Translations under genes and position numbers: made by a program | Notes under the pieces: generated by a model | Told to the model about the DNA's origin: nothing | Databases searched by the model: none | The model's input: only the letters and a program-made list of their open reading frames with translations | Assembly (NCBI RefSeq): GCF_012396235.1 | Contig: NZ_JAAXPA010000034.1 | Coordinates: 1-64,000 of the forward strand | Direction of reading: 5' to 3' | DNA from: Rhodococcus opacus | GTDB taxonomy: Bacteria > Actinomycetota > Actinomycetes > Mycobacteriales > Mycobacteriaceae | DNA: 64,000 nucleotides | Part shown: positions 8,879 through 17,206 of the stretch, piece after piece | How the letters are laid out: each line of letters begins with the position of its first letter | Numbering within the stretch: position 1 is the first letter of the stretch

Positions 8879-9892
8879 TCAGGCGGAAGCCCCGGCCGCC
8901 GGGCGCAGTCGCCCGAGGACGTCCGTCAAGGTGACGACACCGGTCAGCTCGCCGTTGTCGGTGACGATCGCAAGGTGGCTGCGGGTCTCGCGCATGGTGC
9001 GCAGTGCCTCGTACACGGCAGCGTCCGCGTCGAGGGCCAGCACCGGGCGCATGAGGTCGGCGGCCGTGACTGTGGCGCCGGCCTGCAGGCTGTCCCGGGC
9101 GTGCACCACCCCCTTGATCCCGTCCTCGTCGCGTACGAGCAGTCGGAGGTGGCCGCTCCGATCCGCGGCCGCCCTGATCGCCGCCGCGGTGGCGTCCGGG
9201 GCGACACTGCTCGGGGCGGTGTTCGGCCGCACCATGTCTCGCACGGCGAGCGATTGGAGTTCCAGGGCGCTGGTCAATTGGCCGTGGTATCGCTCGTCGA
9301 GCGTGCCGACGGTCGCCGAGTGCTCGACGAGGTGACGCAGCGCGTCGGGATCCTGGCCGGCACCCACCTGGTCGACCGGTTCCACGCCGAACCTTCGCAG
9401 ACACCGGTTCGCCATCCGGTTCAGCACCAGCAGCAGCGGGCGGGTGGCCCACATGAATCCGCGCATCGGGATCGCCAGCAGTGTCGCCGATTTCTCCGGG
9501 TGCGCGATCGCCCACGACTTGGGTGCCATCTCACCGACGACGAGATGCAGGAACGTGACGACGATGAGGGCGAGGATGAATCCGAGCACGTCCGCCAGCC
9601 ACAGCGGAGCGCCCCAACCTGCGAAGGTCGGGGTGAGCCAGTGATGCACGGCCGGCTTCGTGACGGCGCCGAGCGCGAGGGTGCAGACGGTGATGCCCAG
9701 CTGGGATCCGGCCAGCAGCACGGACAGCTCGGATGCGCTGCGCAGAGCCGCGCGGGCAGCCCTGCTGGTGGGGGCGGCGTCCTCGAGCCGGTGGCGGCGG
9801 GCAGCGATCAAAGCGAATTCGATCGCCACGAAGAACGCGCTGGCCGCGATCAACCCGACGGTGACGAGCACGATGACCCACGGATTATTCAT
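8879..9892 (-). CDS. CNNM/CorC-type membrane protein (DUF21 plus CBS pair)
   Basis: 337 aa from ATG 9892; a GTG four codons earlier leaves no room for a ribosome site, while GGAGAG lies 11 bases before the ATG. An N-terminal DUF21 transmembrane domain (about 1-140) with FFVAIEFALIAARRHRLE is followed by two CBS motifs (about 200-325). Unlike its neighbour it lacks the C-terminal CorC_HlyC domain. Proteins of this family are linked to Mg2+/Co2+ efflux. It overlaps the upstream paralogue by 8 bases, so the two probably work as a pair. Confidence 0.88.
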   Translation of the reverse strand: MNNPWVIVLVTVGLIAASAFFVAIEFALIAARRHRLEDAAPTSRAARAALRSASELSVLLAGSQLGITVCTLALGAVTKPAVHHWLTPTFAGWGAPLWLADVLGFILALIVVTFLHLVVGEMAPKSWAIAHPEKSATLLAIPMRGFMWATRPLLLVLNRMANRCLRRFGVEPVDQVGAGQDPDALRHLVEHSATVGTLDERYHGQLTSALELQSLAVRDMVRPNTAPSSVAPDATAAAIRAAADRSGHLRLLVRDEDGIKGVVHARDSLQAGATVTAADLMRPVLALDADAAVYEALRTMRETRSHLAIVTDNGELTGVVTLTDVLGRLRPAAGASA

Positions 9893-11252
9893 CGGTCGCG
9901 TCACTCTCCAGGATGCGGAGCCTCACGAACAGCGAGGACGGGACGTGCTTGTCGACTGCCCGCACCTCGGCATCGAGGGTGCGAACGGGTGGGTCGGCGT
10001 CGTTGATCAGGTCGGCCGGATCCGGGTTCAATCGGATCGCGACGGCGTCACCGACGACGGGGAGCCCGCCGAACTCGGCGATGACGGCACCCGCGAGCGT
10101 CTCGAAGTCGCCGGGCGGCAGGTCGTGTCCGAGGATGCGCTCCACCTCGTCGATGTGCAGATCGCCGGGCATCGTCCAGCCTTCGGATTCTGACCCCGTC
10201 ACCGACGCGTCGCCGTCGGGATCGTGTTCGTCGGCGATCTCACCGACGAGTTCCTCCGCGAGGTCCTCGATCGTGATGACGCCGGCGAACCCGCCGTACT
10301 CGTCGACGACGAGCGCCATTTCGTCCCGGGCGGCCGTCAGCTGTTCCAGCACGTCGGGCAGCGGCAGCGACGTCGGCACGACGACGGCCGAACGGGCCCG
10401 GGACGCGGCCGGACCGTCGGCCTGCTCGCCGAGCAGGTCGTGGAGGTGGATGACGCCGCGCAGATCGTCGGAGGAACTCCCGACCACGGGGTAGCGGGTG
10501 TGGCCCGCGCCCATCTTCTCGAGAACACTGCTCAGGGAATCGTGGGCCCGGACGGTATCGACGTGGGCGCGGGGAATCATCGCGTGCCCGGCGGTGCGGG
10601 TGGGAAAGTCGAGGATCCGGTCGAGCAGGGTCGACAGTTCCCGCGGCAGCTCACCGGCGTCGCGGGATTCGGCGACGATGTGTTCGAGGTCCCGCACGGT
10701 GGCCGAGTGTTCGACGTCGTGGACCGGCTCGATCCGCAGCGCGCGCAGCAGCAGGTTCGACGACTGGTCGAACAGCCAGATCAACCAGCCGAAGAGTTTC
10801 AGGTAGATCGTGGTCGACAGCGCGAGCCAACGCGCCACCGGTTCGGGCCGGGCGATCGCCAGGTTCTTCGGGAAGAGCTCACCGAAGAGCATCTGGACGA
10901 AGGTGGAGAACAGGACGGCGAGGACGGCGCCGACGCCGATCCCGACCGCGGTGGGGATGCCGACACCGCCGAGGAGCTCACCGAGGCCGCGTCCGATCAG
11001 GGGTTCGGCGACATAACCGACGAGCAGGCCGGTGACGGTGATGCCCAGCTGGGCGCCGGAGAGCATGAACGAGGTGCGGCGAGTGACGCCGAGGGCGCGG
11101 GCGGCGCCCGCGTCTCCCGCCTCGGCCCGGGCTTTGAGCCGCGAGCGGTCGACCGACATGTACGCGAATTCCTGGGCGACGAAGTAGCCGGTCAGGGCGG
11201 TGATCAGTAATACGACGACGACGCCGAAGCCGATGCTCAGGACGGTCACCAT
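9885..11252 (-). CDS. CNNM/HlyC-type membrane protein (DUF21, CBS pair, CorC_HlyC)
   Basis: 455 aa. DUF21 domain with TMs at about 5-30, 95-120 and 135-155 (GYFVAQEFAYMSVDRSRLK), CBS pair at about 205-335 including EYGGFAGVITIEDLAEELVGEI, and the CorC_HlyC transporter-associated domain at about 355-440 (FETLAGAVIAEFGGLPVVGDAV). ATG 11252 has GGGGGTG five bases upstream. Start of a two-gene unit with the shorter paralogue. Confidence 0.9.
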   Translation of the reverse strand: MVTVLSIGFGVVVVLLITALTGYFVAQEFAYMSVDRSRLKARAEAGDAGAARALGVTRRTSFMLSGAQLGITVTGLLVGYVAEPLIGRGLGELLGGVGIPTAVGIGVGAVLAVLFSTFVQMLFGELFPKNLAIARPEPVARWLALSTTIYLKLFGWLIWLFDQSSNLLLRALRIEPVHDVEHSATVRDLEHIVAESRDAGELPRELSTLLDRILDFPTRTAGHAMIPRAHVDTVRAHDSLSSVLEKMGAGHTRYPVVGSSSDDLRGVIHLHDLLGEQADGPAASRARSAVVVPTSLPLPDVLEQLTAARDEMALVVDEYGGFAGVITIEDLAEELVGEIADEHDPDGDASVTGSESEGWTMPGDLHIDEVERILGHDLPPGDFETLAGAVIAEFGGLPVVGDAVAIRLNPDPADLINDADPPVRTLDAEVRAVDKHVPSSLFVRLRILESDATDE

Positions 11253-11369
11253 GTGTTCACCCCCGCGGTGCGTCCGGGACTGCGGTGATCACTCTGGGGC
11301 GGGCTGGGTCTTCGGGGGCGCGAAGCGCTGGTCATGGCTCTCTCTGTATTCGGGGTACGAGTCACCCAT

Positions 11370-11387
11370 AGTAAAGGACTCTTTACT
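11370..11387. promoter_or_regulatory. inverted repeat AGTAAAG-N4-CTTTACT, candidate operator
   Basis: A perfect 7-bp dyad with a GACT spacer in the 416-base region between the divergent CNNM pair and the Nit1C cluster. It is AT-rich against its surroundings. It lies about 120 bases from the CNNM start and 280 bases before the first Nit1C gene, so it could serve either promoter. The binding protein is unknown. Confidence 0.5.
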
Positions 11388-11487
11388 CTTGCGATCGGCG
11401 GGTGCGCAGAATCACGCGGTCGGTGTTACGACCGGATTACCGGATTCGGGCCGCGGTGCGGGTTACGAAACCTGAGCTTGTTCCTCG

Positions 11488-11504
11488 CGTGACCATTCGG
11501 AAAT
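11488..11504 (+). promoter_or_regulatory. GlnR-like nitrogen box upstream of the Nit1C cluster
   Basis: CGTGAC-CATTCG-GAAAT fits the actinobacterial GlnR half-site arrangement (gnTnAC, six bases, GaAAc) in the core positions TnAC-n6-GAAA. It lies 165 bases before the first gene of a cluster with a proposed nitrogen-assimilation role. The call is by eye and single-copy; the same stretch also contains GTTAC motifs at about 11425 and 11462. Confidence 0.35.
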
Positions 11505-11668
11505 CACCGAACCGTGTACTTGTTTCAGGTCGACGGAGTGCGCAGCGCACTCTCCCCACGCAGAGCGAATGGACATCGAAGTCTACGCCCGGCCCGTCGC
11601 CCACAGCATCTCATCAGCGCATTCAGGCCCTTCGGGCGCCTCCGCCCCACGAACAACCAGGAGTCCCT

Positions 11669-12193
11669 GTGACCGACATCGAGAACACCATCGCCGAGAA
11701 CATCCAGAAGGCACTCGGCGAGATTCCCCACCCGGCACTGCCCAAGGGCACCAACATCTACGGGTCGACGAAGATCTTCCCGGACTACAAGGCCGAGGAC
11801 GGCGAGTCCTACTTCACGCTGGTGCACGGCATCGCGCACGAATCCTCCGTCAGCTTCGTCGCTGTCCTGCAGGCAACCCGCGCACTGCGCAAGGGTTTCG
11901 AGTCGGCAATCTATTTCTACGGCCCCGGCGCCCTCAACTGCCTTGCGACGCGTGGGTTTCCGACCACCGGAGACAACGGTTTCCCGGGCGAGCAGAACAT
12001 CAACGACGCACTCGCGACATTCATCTCCGAAGGTGGGACCGTCTTCGCGTGCCGCTTCGGCCTCGCGCTGCACGGCGGACGGGAAGAGGACCTGATCGAG
12101 GGCGTCGTACCCGCACATCCCCTGGATGTGCAGGACGCCATCATCCACTACTCCCGCAAGGGCGCCATCATCAACTCCACATACATGGTCTGA
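11669..12193 (+). CDS. MSMEG_0572/Sll0783 family nitrogen-starvation-response protein
   Basis: 174 aa from GTG 11669, with AGGAG five bases upstream. The frame is open further left but nothing conserved lies there. The sequence (NIYGSTKIFPDYKAEDGESY, SFVAVLQATRALRKG, GPGALNCLATRGFPTTGDNG) matches the DsrE-like MSMEG_0572 family, a marker of the Nit1C cluster. Biochemical role unknown; the cyanobacterial relative is induced by nitrogen starvation. First gene of an eight-gene run on the plus strand. Confidence 0.9.
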   Translation: MTDIENTIAENIQKALGEIPHPALPKGTNIYGSTKIFPDYKAEDGESYFTLVHGIAHESSVSFVAVLQATRALRKGFESAIYFYGPGALNCLATRGFPTTGDNGFPGEQNINDALATFISEGGTVFACRFGLALHGGREEDLIEGVVPAHPLDVQDAIIHYSRKGAIINSTYMV

Positions 12194-12203
12194 GGTGTGA
12201 ACC

Positions 12204-13262
12204 ATGAGCGATCTCTCGACACGAGTTGACGTAGCAGTACGTGGAATTCGATCACTGAACGTCCCGGTCACCCGGACTTCCGGCGCCGGCCCCAGCGACG
12301 ACGGTCATGTACTGATCGGCGGGATCGGCGGCGCCATCCCCATCCGGTCCGACAGCCCGTACGAAGTCAGTGGAAACCGCCTGCTGTTGAACGGCACCGA
12401 CATGGGGGTGGAGATCGAGCCGGTCCGCCGGCCCCGGTTCTACGACCTCGATACCGCCGACGGAATCTCCTACGAGAAGATCGCCCGGCTGCACGGGACG
12501 AACGTCCTCGCCACGACCGTGGTCCAGACCTGCATTCGATACGACCCGGCACAGCGGTGCCGATTCTGCTCGATCGAGGCATCACTGCAGTCCGGCTCGA
12601 CCATCGCGGTGAAGAAGCCCGAACAACTCGCCGAGGTCGCCGAAGCCGCCGTCCGCCTCGACGGCGTCACCCAGATGATCATGACCACGGGCACGTCGGC
12701 GGCCAAGGATCGCGGTGCCCGTCACCTGGCGCGATGCGTCGCGGCCGTCAAGGCGGTGGCCCCGGACCTCGCCATACAGGTGCAGTGCGAACCGCCCGGC
12801 GATCTCGGGACCATCACGGATCTTCGGGACGCGGGGGCCGATTCCATCGGCATCCACGTGGAGTCCCTGGACGACGAGGTTCGGCGGCGCTGGATGCCCG
12901 GCAAGGCGACTGTTCCGCTGGACGAGTACCGGGCGGCGTGGCGCGAGGCGGTACGGGTTTTCGGACGGAATCAGGTGTCGACCTACCTGCTGGTCGGGCT
13001 GGGTGAAGATCCCGACGAATTGGTCTCGGGCGCAGCCGAACTGATCGACATGGGCGTCTACCCGTTCGTCGTCCCGTTCCGGCCGCTCGCCGGCACGCTG
13101 GCAGTCGAGGACGGGGCTCAGGCGCCGTCGCCGGCCCTGCTCGCCGACGTCACCTCGCGGGTGGCGAAGGAATTGCAGGCGGGCGGCATGCGCGGCGCCG
13201 ACCAGAAGGCGGGCTGCGCCGCGTGTGGGGCCTGCAGTGTCCTTCAGAACGCAGGAGGCTGA
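12204..13262 (+). CDS. MSMEG_0568 family radical SAM protein
   Basis: 352 aa. The [4Fe-4S] cluster cysteines have unusual spacing, C-X8-C-X2-C (CIRYDPAQRCRFC; Cys110, 119, 122), instead of CX3CX2C. A TIM-barrel follows (TTGTSAAKDRG, QVQCEPPGDL, VESLDDEVRRRWMPGK). The C-terminus has a second cysteine group, GCAACGACSV, which could hold an auxiliary cluster. No substrate is known for the family; it is always found with the Nit1 nitrilase. Begins 10 bases after the MSMEG_0572 gene. Confidence 0.9.
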   Translation: MSDLSTRVDVAVRGIRSLNVPVTRTSGAGPSDDGHVLIGGIGGAIPIRSDSPYEVSGNRLLLNGTDMGVEIEPVRRPRFYDLDTADGISYEKIARLHGTNVLATTVVQTCIRYDPAQRCRFCSIEASLQSGSTIAVKKPEQLAEVAEAAVRLDGVTQMIMTTGTSAAKDRGARHLARCVAAVKAVAPDLAIQVQCEPPGDLGTITDLRDAGADSIGIHVESLDDEVRRRWMPGKATVPLDEYRAAWREAVRVFGRNQVSTYLLVGLGEDPDELVSGAAELIDMGVYPFVVPFRPLAGTLAVEDGAQAPSPALLADVTSRVAKELQAGGMRGADQKAGCAACGACSVLQNAGG

Positions 13263-13263
13263 C

Positions 13264-14697
13264 ATGTGGGACCTGCCGACCGCCGAGAGCACTCCTTCCG
13301 ATTTCGCCGTCCTCACCGGGCCGTCGGTTCAGGAGTCACAGTGGAGTTTCCTCGTGCAACCCGCCACCGGTCGGGTGATGATCGAGGCGTACCGACGACT
13401 GCGGCGTGAGACGTTCGTCGTGGAACAGGGACTGTTCACCGCCAGCGACCGGGACGATGTCGACGACGATCCCCGAACCGTGGTGCTCGTGGCGATCAGC
13501 ACCACGGGCGAGGTGCTCGGCGGTGTTCGCCTCGCCCCGATGACGGACGGCACCGACCTCGGGTGGTGGGCGGGAAGCCGCCTCGTGGTGGGTCGAAACA
13601 TCCGGAACAGCAGGGGAATCGGAAAGGCACTCGTGCGCGCCGCCTGCGCCCACGCCGAATCCCGCGGCGCGTTGCGGTTCGACGCCACCGTGCAGAGCCG
13701 GAACGAAACGATGTTCGCCCACCTGGGCTGGACGCGGATGGGTGACGTCACGGTGGCGGGCGCGCCGCACGTGCACATGACGTGGCCGATCGATCGCGTC
13801 GAGCGTCTGGTCCAGAGCACGAAGTCCTGTCTGGCCCACACCCTGGCACCCTTGGGTACGCATGGTGATGCGCTCGGCGGCAGCGGGTTCCGCGGCGACG
13901 ACGGCGCACCGGTACCGGGCAGCGACCTGATTGCGGCGTGCGACGCCATCCTGCCCGCCATGGTTGAGCGCGATCCCGAGTGGGCCGGATGGTGCGCCGC
14001 CCTCGTCAACCTCAACGACCTGTCGGCGATGGGTGCCGTCCCCGTCGGGATGCTCGACTCGGTCGGCGCACCGAACACCTCGATCCTGTCGAAGGTGATC
14101 CGTGGGCTCAGCCGAGCTGCGGAAGCGTGGGACGTACCGGTACTGGGCGGCCACACCCAGCTCGGTGTTCCCGCGGCGCTGTCGGTGACGGCGCTCGGAC
14201 GCACCGCGAATCCGGTGCCCGCGGGTGGGGGCCGGGTCGGCGACGAGCTCACGCTGACAGCAGACCTGGACGGGCGGTGGCGGCCGGGATACACCGGACA
14301 GCAGTGGGATTCGACGTCCCATCGCAGCTCGGACGAACTGCGGGACATGGCCTCGTTCGTCGCCCGTACCCGCCCCGCCGCGGCGAAGGACATCAGCATG
14401 GCGGGGATCGCCGGCACCACCGGGATGCTCGCCGAGGCGAGCGGACTCGGCGCCGTCCTCGACGTCGCATCGGTCCCCAGGCCGCCCGGTACGACGGCGG
14501 GTGACTGGATGACGTGCTTTCCCGGGTTCGCGATGATCACCGCCGATCGGAGCGGTAGCGCGCCGGCGCCCGCCGGACCGGCCACCTCGGCCGTCTGCGG
14601 GGAATTGACATACGAGCCGGGGGTCAGCCTTCGCTGGCCCGACGGCGTAACGACACGCGTGGTGCACTCCACGGTCACAGGATTGGGAAGAGCATGA
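13264..14697 (+). CDS. MSMEG_0567/Sll0786-Sll0787 fusion: GNAT acetyltransferase plus AIR-synthase-like domain
   Basis: 477 aa from ATG 13264, with AGGAGG upstream, one base after the radical SAM stop. Residues about 20-185 are a GNAT domain (acyl-CoA loop RNIRNSRGIGKALVRAACAH). Residues about 190-477 resemble PurM/ThiL-type ATP-binding proteins (LNDLSAMGAVPVGMLD, PVLGGHTQLGVP, DISMAGIAGTTGMLAEASG). In cyanobacteria the halves are separate genes, so this is a fusion. It implies that the pathway includes acyl transfer and ATP-dependent activation, but the reaction is not known. Confidence 0.9.
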   Translation: MWDLPTAESTPSDFAVLTGPSVQESQWSFLVQPATGRVMIEAYRRLRRETFVVEQGLFTASDRDDVDDDPRTVVLVAISTTGEVLGGVRLAPMTDGTDLGWWAGSRLVVGRNIRNSRGIGKALVRAACAHAESRGALRFDATVQSRNETMFAHLGWTRMGDVTVAGAPHVHMTWPIDRVERLVQSTKSCLAHTLAPLGTHGDALGGSGFRGDDGAPVPGSDLIAACDAILPAMVERDPEWAGWCAALVNLNDLSAMGAVPVGMLDSVGAPNTSILSKVIRGLSRAAEAWDVPVLGGHTQLGVPAALSVTALGRTANPVPAGGGRVGDELTLTADLDGRWRPGYTGQQWDSTSHRSSDELRDMASFVARTRPAAAKDISMAGIAGTTGMLAEASGLGAVLDVASVPRPPGTTAGDWMTCFPGFAMITADRSGSAPAPAGPATSAVCGELTYEPGVSLRWPDGVTTRVVHSTVTGLGRA

Positions 14698-15650
14698 CTG
14701 ACATCGGAATCTCCGTTGCGGCAGCCGAGTTCGGCCGCGACATGGAGCAGGCGTATCGCACGATCGGTGAACTGATCCAGCAGGCGCGGACAGCCGGGAG
14801 TTCGCTACTCGTGCTTCCGGAGGCCTGCCTGGGCGGTTACCTGCCCAGCCTGGGCGGAGGCGACGAAACCGAGGAGCAGCGGCAGCGTCGGCTCCGCAGC
14901 CTCCCGCCCGCACTGGAATTGGACGGGCCCGAGGTCCGGCGGGTCGTCGACATGGCCGGCGACCTGGTGATCACCCTCGGATTCTGCGAGGCCGACGGCG
15001 CCGACCGGTACAACGCCGCGGTGACGCTGCACGGCGACGGGATACTCGGCTCGTACCGCAAGGTGCACCAGCCGCTGGGGGAGAACCTCTGCTACCGCGC
15101 CGGCGACAAATACGAAGCGTTCGACACCCCGGTCGGACGGATGGGCATGCAGATCTGTTACGACAAAGCCTTTCCCGAGGCCGCGAGGACGCTCGCCCTC
15201 GACGGCGCGGAGATCATCACGTCGCTGTCGGCGTGGCCCACCGCCCGCACCAACCGCGTCGAGAACCCCGAAGACGACCGGTGGAAGCAGAGATTCGACA
15301 TCTACGACCGCGCGCGGGCCACGGAGAATCAGGTGGTCTGGGTGGCGTCGAATCAGGCGGGGACGTTCGGGTCGCTCCGGTTCGTGTGCAGCGCGAAGAT
15401 CGTCGGCCCGGGCGGCGAGATCCTCGCCACCACAGGCGTGGAACCCGGCCTCGCCTCGGCCACGCTGGATGTGCAGGCCGAACTGGACGCGATTCGCAGC
15501 GGCGGGATGTACAACCTCCGGGACCGCCGGCCGGAACTGTACGGAGACGTCGTCGCGGAGAACCGGGTGAGCGGCACCCGGCTCGACGCGACGGCGCGAC
15601 CGTCGTTCCTCCGCACCACGACAGCCGAACTGGAGCCCGTCGATGCCTGA
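14694..15650 (+). CDS. nit1: Nit1-type nitrilase (Sll0784 family)
   Basis: 318 aa, overlapping the previous gene by 4 bases (ATGA). The catalytic triad of the nitrilase superfamily is intact: Glu43 in LLVLPEACLGGY, Lys123 in YRKVHQPLGE and Cys155 in GMQICYDKAF. It would hydrolyse a nitrile to a carboxylate and ammonia, probably a small nitrile formed from cyanide in this pathway. This is the defining gene of Nit1C clusters, which in pseudomonads are required for growth on cyanide as nitrogen source. Confidence 0.93.
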   Translation: MTDIGISVAAAEFGRDMEQAYRTIGELIQQARTAGSSLLVLPEACLGGYLPSLGGGDETEEQRQRRLRSLPPALELDGPEVRRVVDMAGDLVITLGFCEADGADRYNAAVTLHGDGILGSYRKVHQPLGENLCYRAGDKYEAFDTPVGRMGMQICYDKAFPEAARTLALDGAEIITSLSAWPTARTNRVENPEDDRWKQRFDIYDRARATENQVVWVASNQAGTFGSLRFVCSAKIVGPGGEILATTGVEPGLASATLDVQAELDAIRSGGMYNLRDRRPELYGDVVAENRVSGTRLDATARPSFLRTTTAELEPVDA

Positions 15651-15945
15651 GATGACGTTCACGGTGCGCTGGCCGGACGGAAGCACCCAGTCCTGCTACT
15701 CGCCGTCGCTGGTCATGCACGACCACCTGGTGGCCGGTGAGGACTACACGGTCGCCGATTTCCTCACACGCACCACGACGGCGCTCACCGAGGCCAGTGA
15801 GCGAGTCCGTGCCAAGTTCGGGATGTACTGCACGTCCGCGTCCGAGCAGATGCAGGAACTCGAACGCGCCGGCCGCACCCTCGACCCCCAATCCCTCGTC
15901 CGGGTCCTCGAGATGAACCCGGCTTCACTCCCCGGAGAGTCGTGA
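15643..15945 (+). CDS. MSMEG_0570 family protein
   Basis: 100 aa, overlapping the ends of both neighbours by 8 and 4 bases. The N-terminus MPEMTFTVRWPDGS and the segment FGMYCTSASEQMQELE are typical of this small family. Function unknown; conserved only in Nit1C clusters. Two cysteines (18 and 63) are present but no known motif. Confidence 0.88.
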   Translation: MPEMTFTVRWPDGSTQSCYSPSLVMHDHLVAGEDYTVADFLTRTTTALTEASERVRAKFGMYCTSASEQMQELERAGRTLDPQSLVRVLEMNPASLPGES

Positions 15946-17201
15946 TGACCGAACAACACACAGTCGTCGTGATCGGCGGCGGCCAGGCGGGCCTGTCGAT
16001 CAGCTGGCATCTGGTGCAGCGTGGAATCGACCACGTGGTGCTCGAGCGAGAGTCGATTGCGCACGAGTGGCGCGACAGCCGCTGGGACAGCTTCACTCTC
16101 GTCACTCCGAACTGGCAGTGCACCCTTCCGGGATACAGCTACTCGGGCGGCGATCCCGACGGGTTCATGAACCGCGAGGAGACCTACCAGTTCGTGCGTG
16201 GGTACGCGGATACCTTCGATCCCCCTGTGCGCGAAGGGGTCACGGTGGTGGGGGTCCGGCAGTCGGGTTCCGGAGGGTTCGACGTGGACACGACGGAAGG
16301 CTCGATGCACGCCGACCACGTCGTCGTCGCGGTCGGCGGGTACCACACACCGGTCGTTCCCCGGTTCGCCGAACGGCTGCCCGCCGACATCACGCAATTG
16401 CACTCGTCGCAGTACCGGAGCGCCGGCGAGCTGCCCGCGGGCGAGGTTCTCGTGGTGGGCAACGGCCAGTCCGGCGCCCAGATCGCGGAGGATCTTCATC
16501 TCGCGGGTCGCACCGTCCACCTCGTCACCGGTGGGGCGCCGCGGGTCGCGCGGTTCTACCGCGGCCGGGACTGCGTGGCCTGGCTGCACGACATGGGCAC
16601 CTACGACGTCTCGATCGCCGATCACCCGGGCGGTCTGGGCAAGCGGGAGAACACCAACCACTACGTCACCGGCCGGGACGGTGGCCGCGACATCGACCTC
16701 CGTGCGTTCGCGCTCGCGGGAATGCGCCTGTACGGGCGGCTGCTCGACGTCGTGGACGGCACCCTGCGGTTCGCGCCCACCCTGGAGTCGTCGCTGGATG
16801 CTGCCGACGCCGTGAGCGAGAGCATCAAGGATTCCATCGACGCCTACATCGACCGCGTGGGCATCGATGCGCCGCGCGAGGAACGGTACGTCCCGGTCTG
16901 GCGTCCCGACCGTGAGGTCACCGAGTTGGAGCTGCCGACGTCGGGCATCACGTCGGTGGTGTGGTCCATCGGTTTCCGGACCGACTACCGGTGGCTCCGC
17001 GCGGGCGTGTTCGACGGTGAGGGCCATCCCACCCACAACCGCGGCGTCACCGCGGTGCCCGGGCTGTACTTCCTCGGCCTTCCGTGGCAGCACACGTGGG
17101 GTTCGGGACGGTTCGCGGGAGTGGCGCGGGACGCGGAGTATCTGGCGGACCGCATCGAACTCGAAGCGGGTGTGTTGCCGGCGACGGCGACACTAGCCTG
17201 A
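15942..17201 (+). CDS. MSMEG_0569 family flavin-dependent oxidoreductase
   Basis: 419 aa. N-terminal FAD-binding GGGQAGL (about 12-18), a second nucleotide-binding motif VVGNGQSGAQIAEDL (about 170-184) and the C-terminal GLYFLGLPWQHTWGSGRF are the layout of flavoprotein monooxygenases of the FMO/YUCCA type. It is expected to oxygenate a substrate with NADPH and O2. Overlaps MSMEG_0570 by 4 bases. In Nit1C clusters it may act on the cyanide-derived intermediate; this is inference. Confidence 0.9.
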   Translation: MMTEQHTVVVIGGGQAGLSISWHLVQRGIDHVVLERESIAHEWRDSRWDSFTLVTPNWQCTLPGYSYSGGDPDGFMNREETYQFVRGYADTFDPPVREGVTVVGVRQSGSGGFDVDTTEGSMHADHVVVAVGGYHTPVVPRFAERLPADITQLHSSQYRSAGELPAGEVLVVGNGQSGAQIAEDLHLAGRTVHLVTGGAPRVARFYRGRDCVAWLHDMGTYDVSIADHPGGLGKRENTNHYVTGRDGGRDIDLRAFALAGMRLYGRLLDVVDGTLRFAPTLESSLDAADAVSESIKDSIDAYIDRVGIDAPREERYVPVWRPDREVTELELPTSGITSVVWSIGFRTDYRWLRAGVFDGEGHPTHNRGVTAVPGLYFLGLPWQHTWGSGRFAGVARDAEYLADRIELEAGVLPATATLA

Positions 17202-17206
17202 CGCCT

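Noticed and set aside
9892..9904. GTG 9904 as start of the shorter CNNM gene
   Set aside because: The Shine-Dalgarno sequence would directly abut the GTG; ATG 9892 has better spacing.
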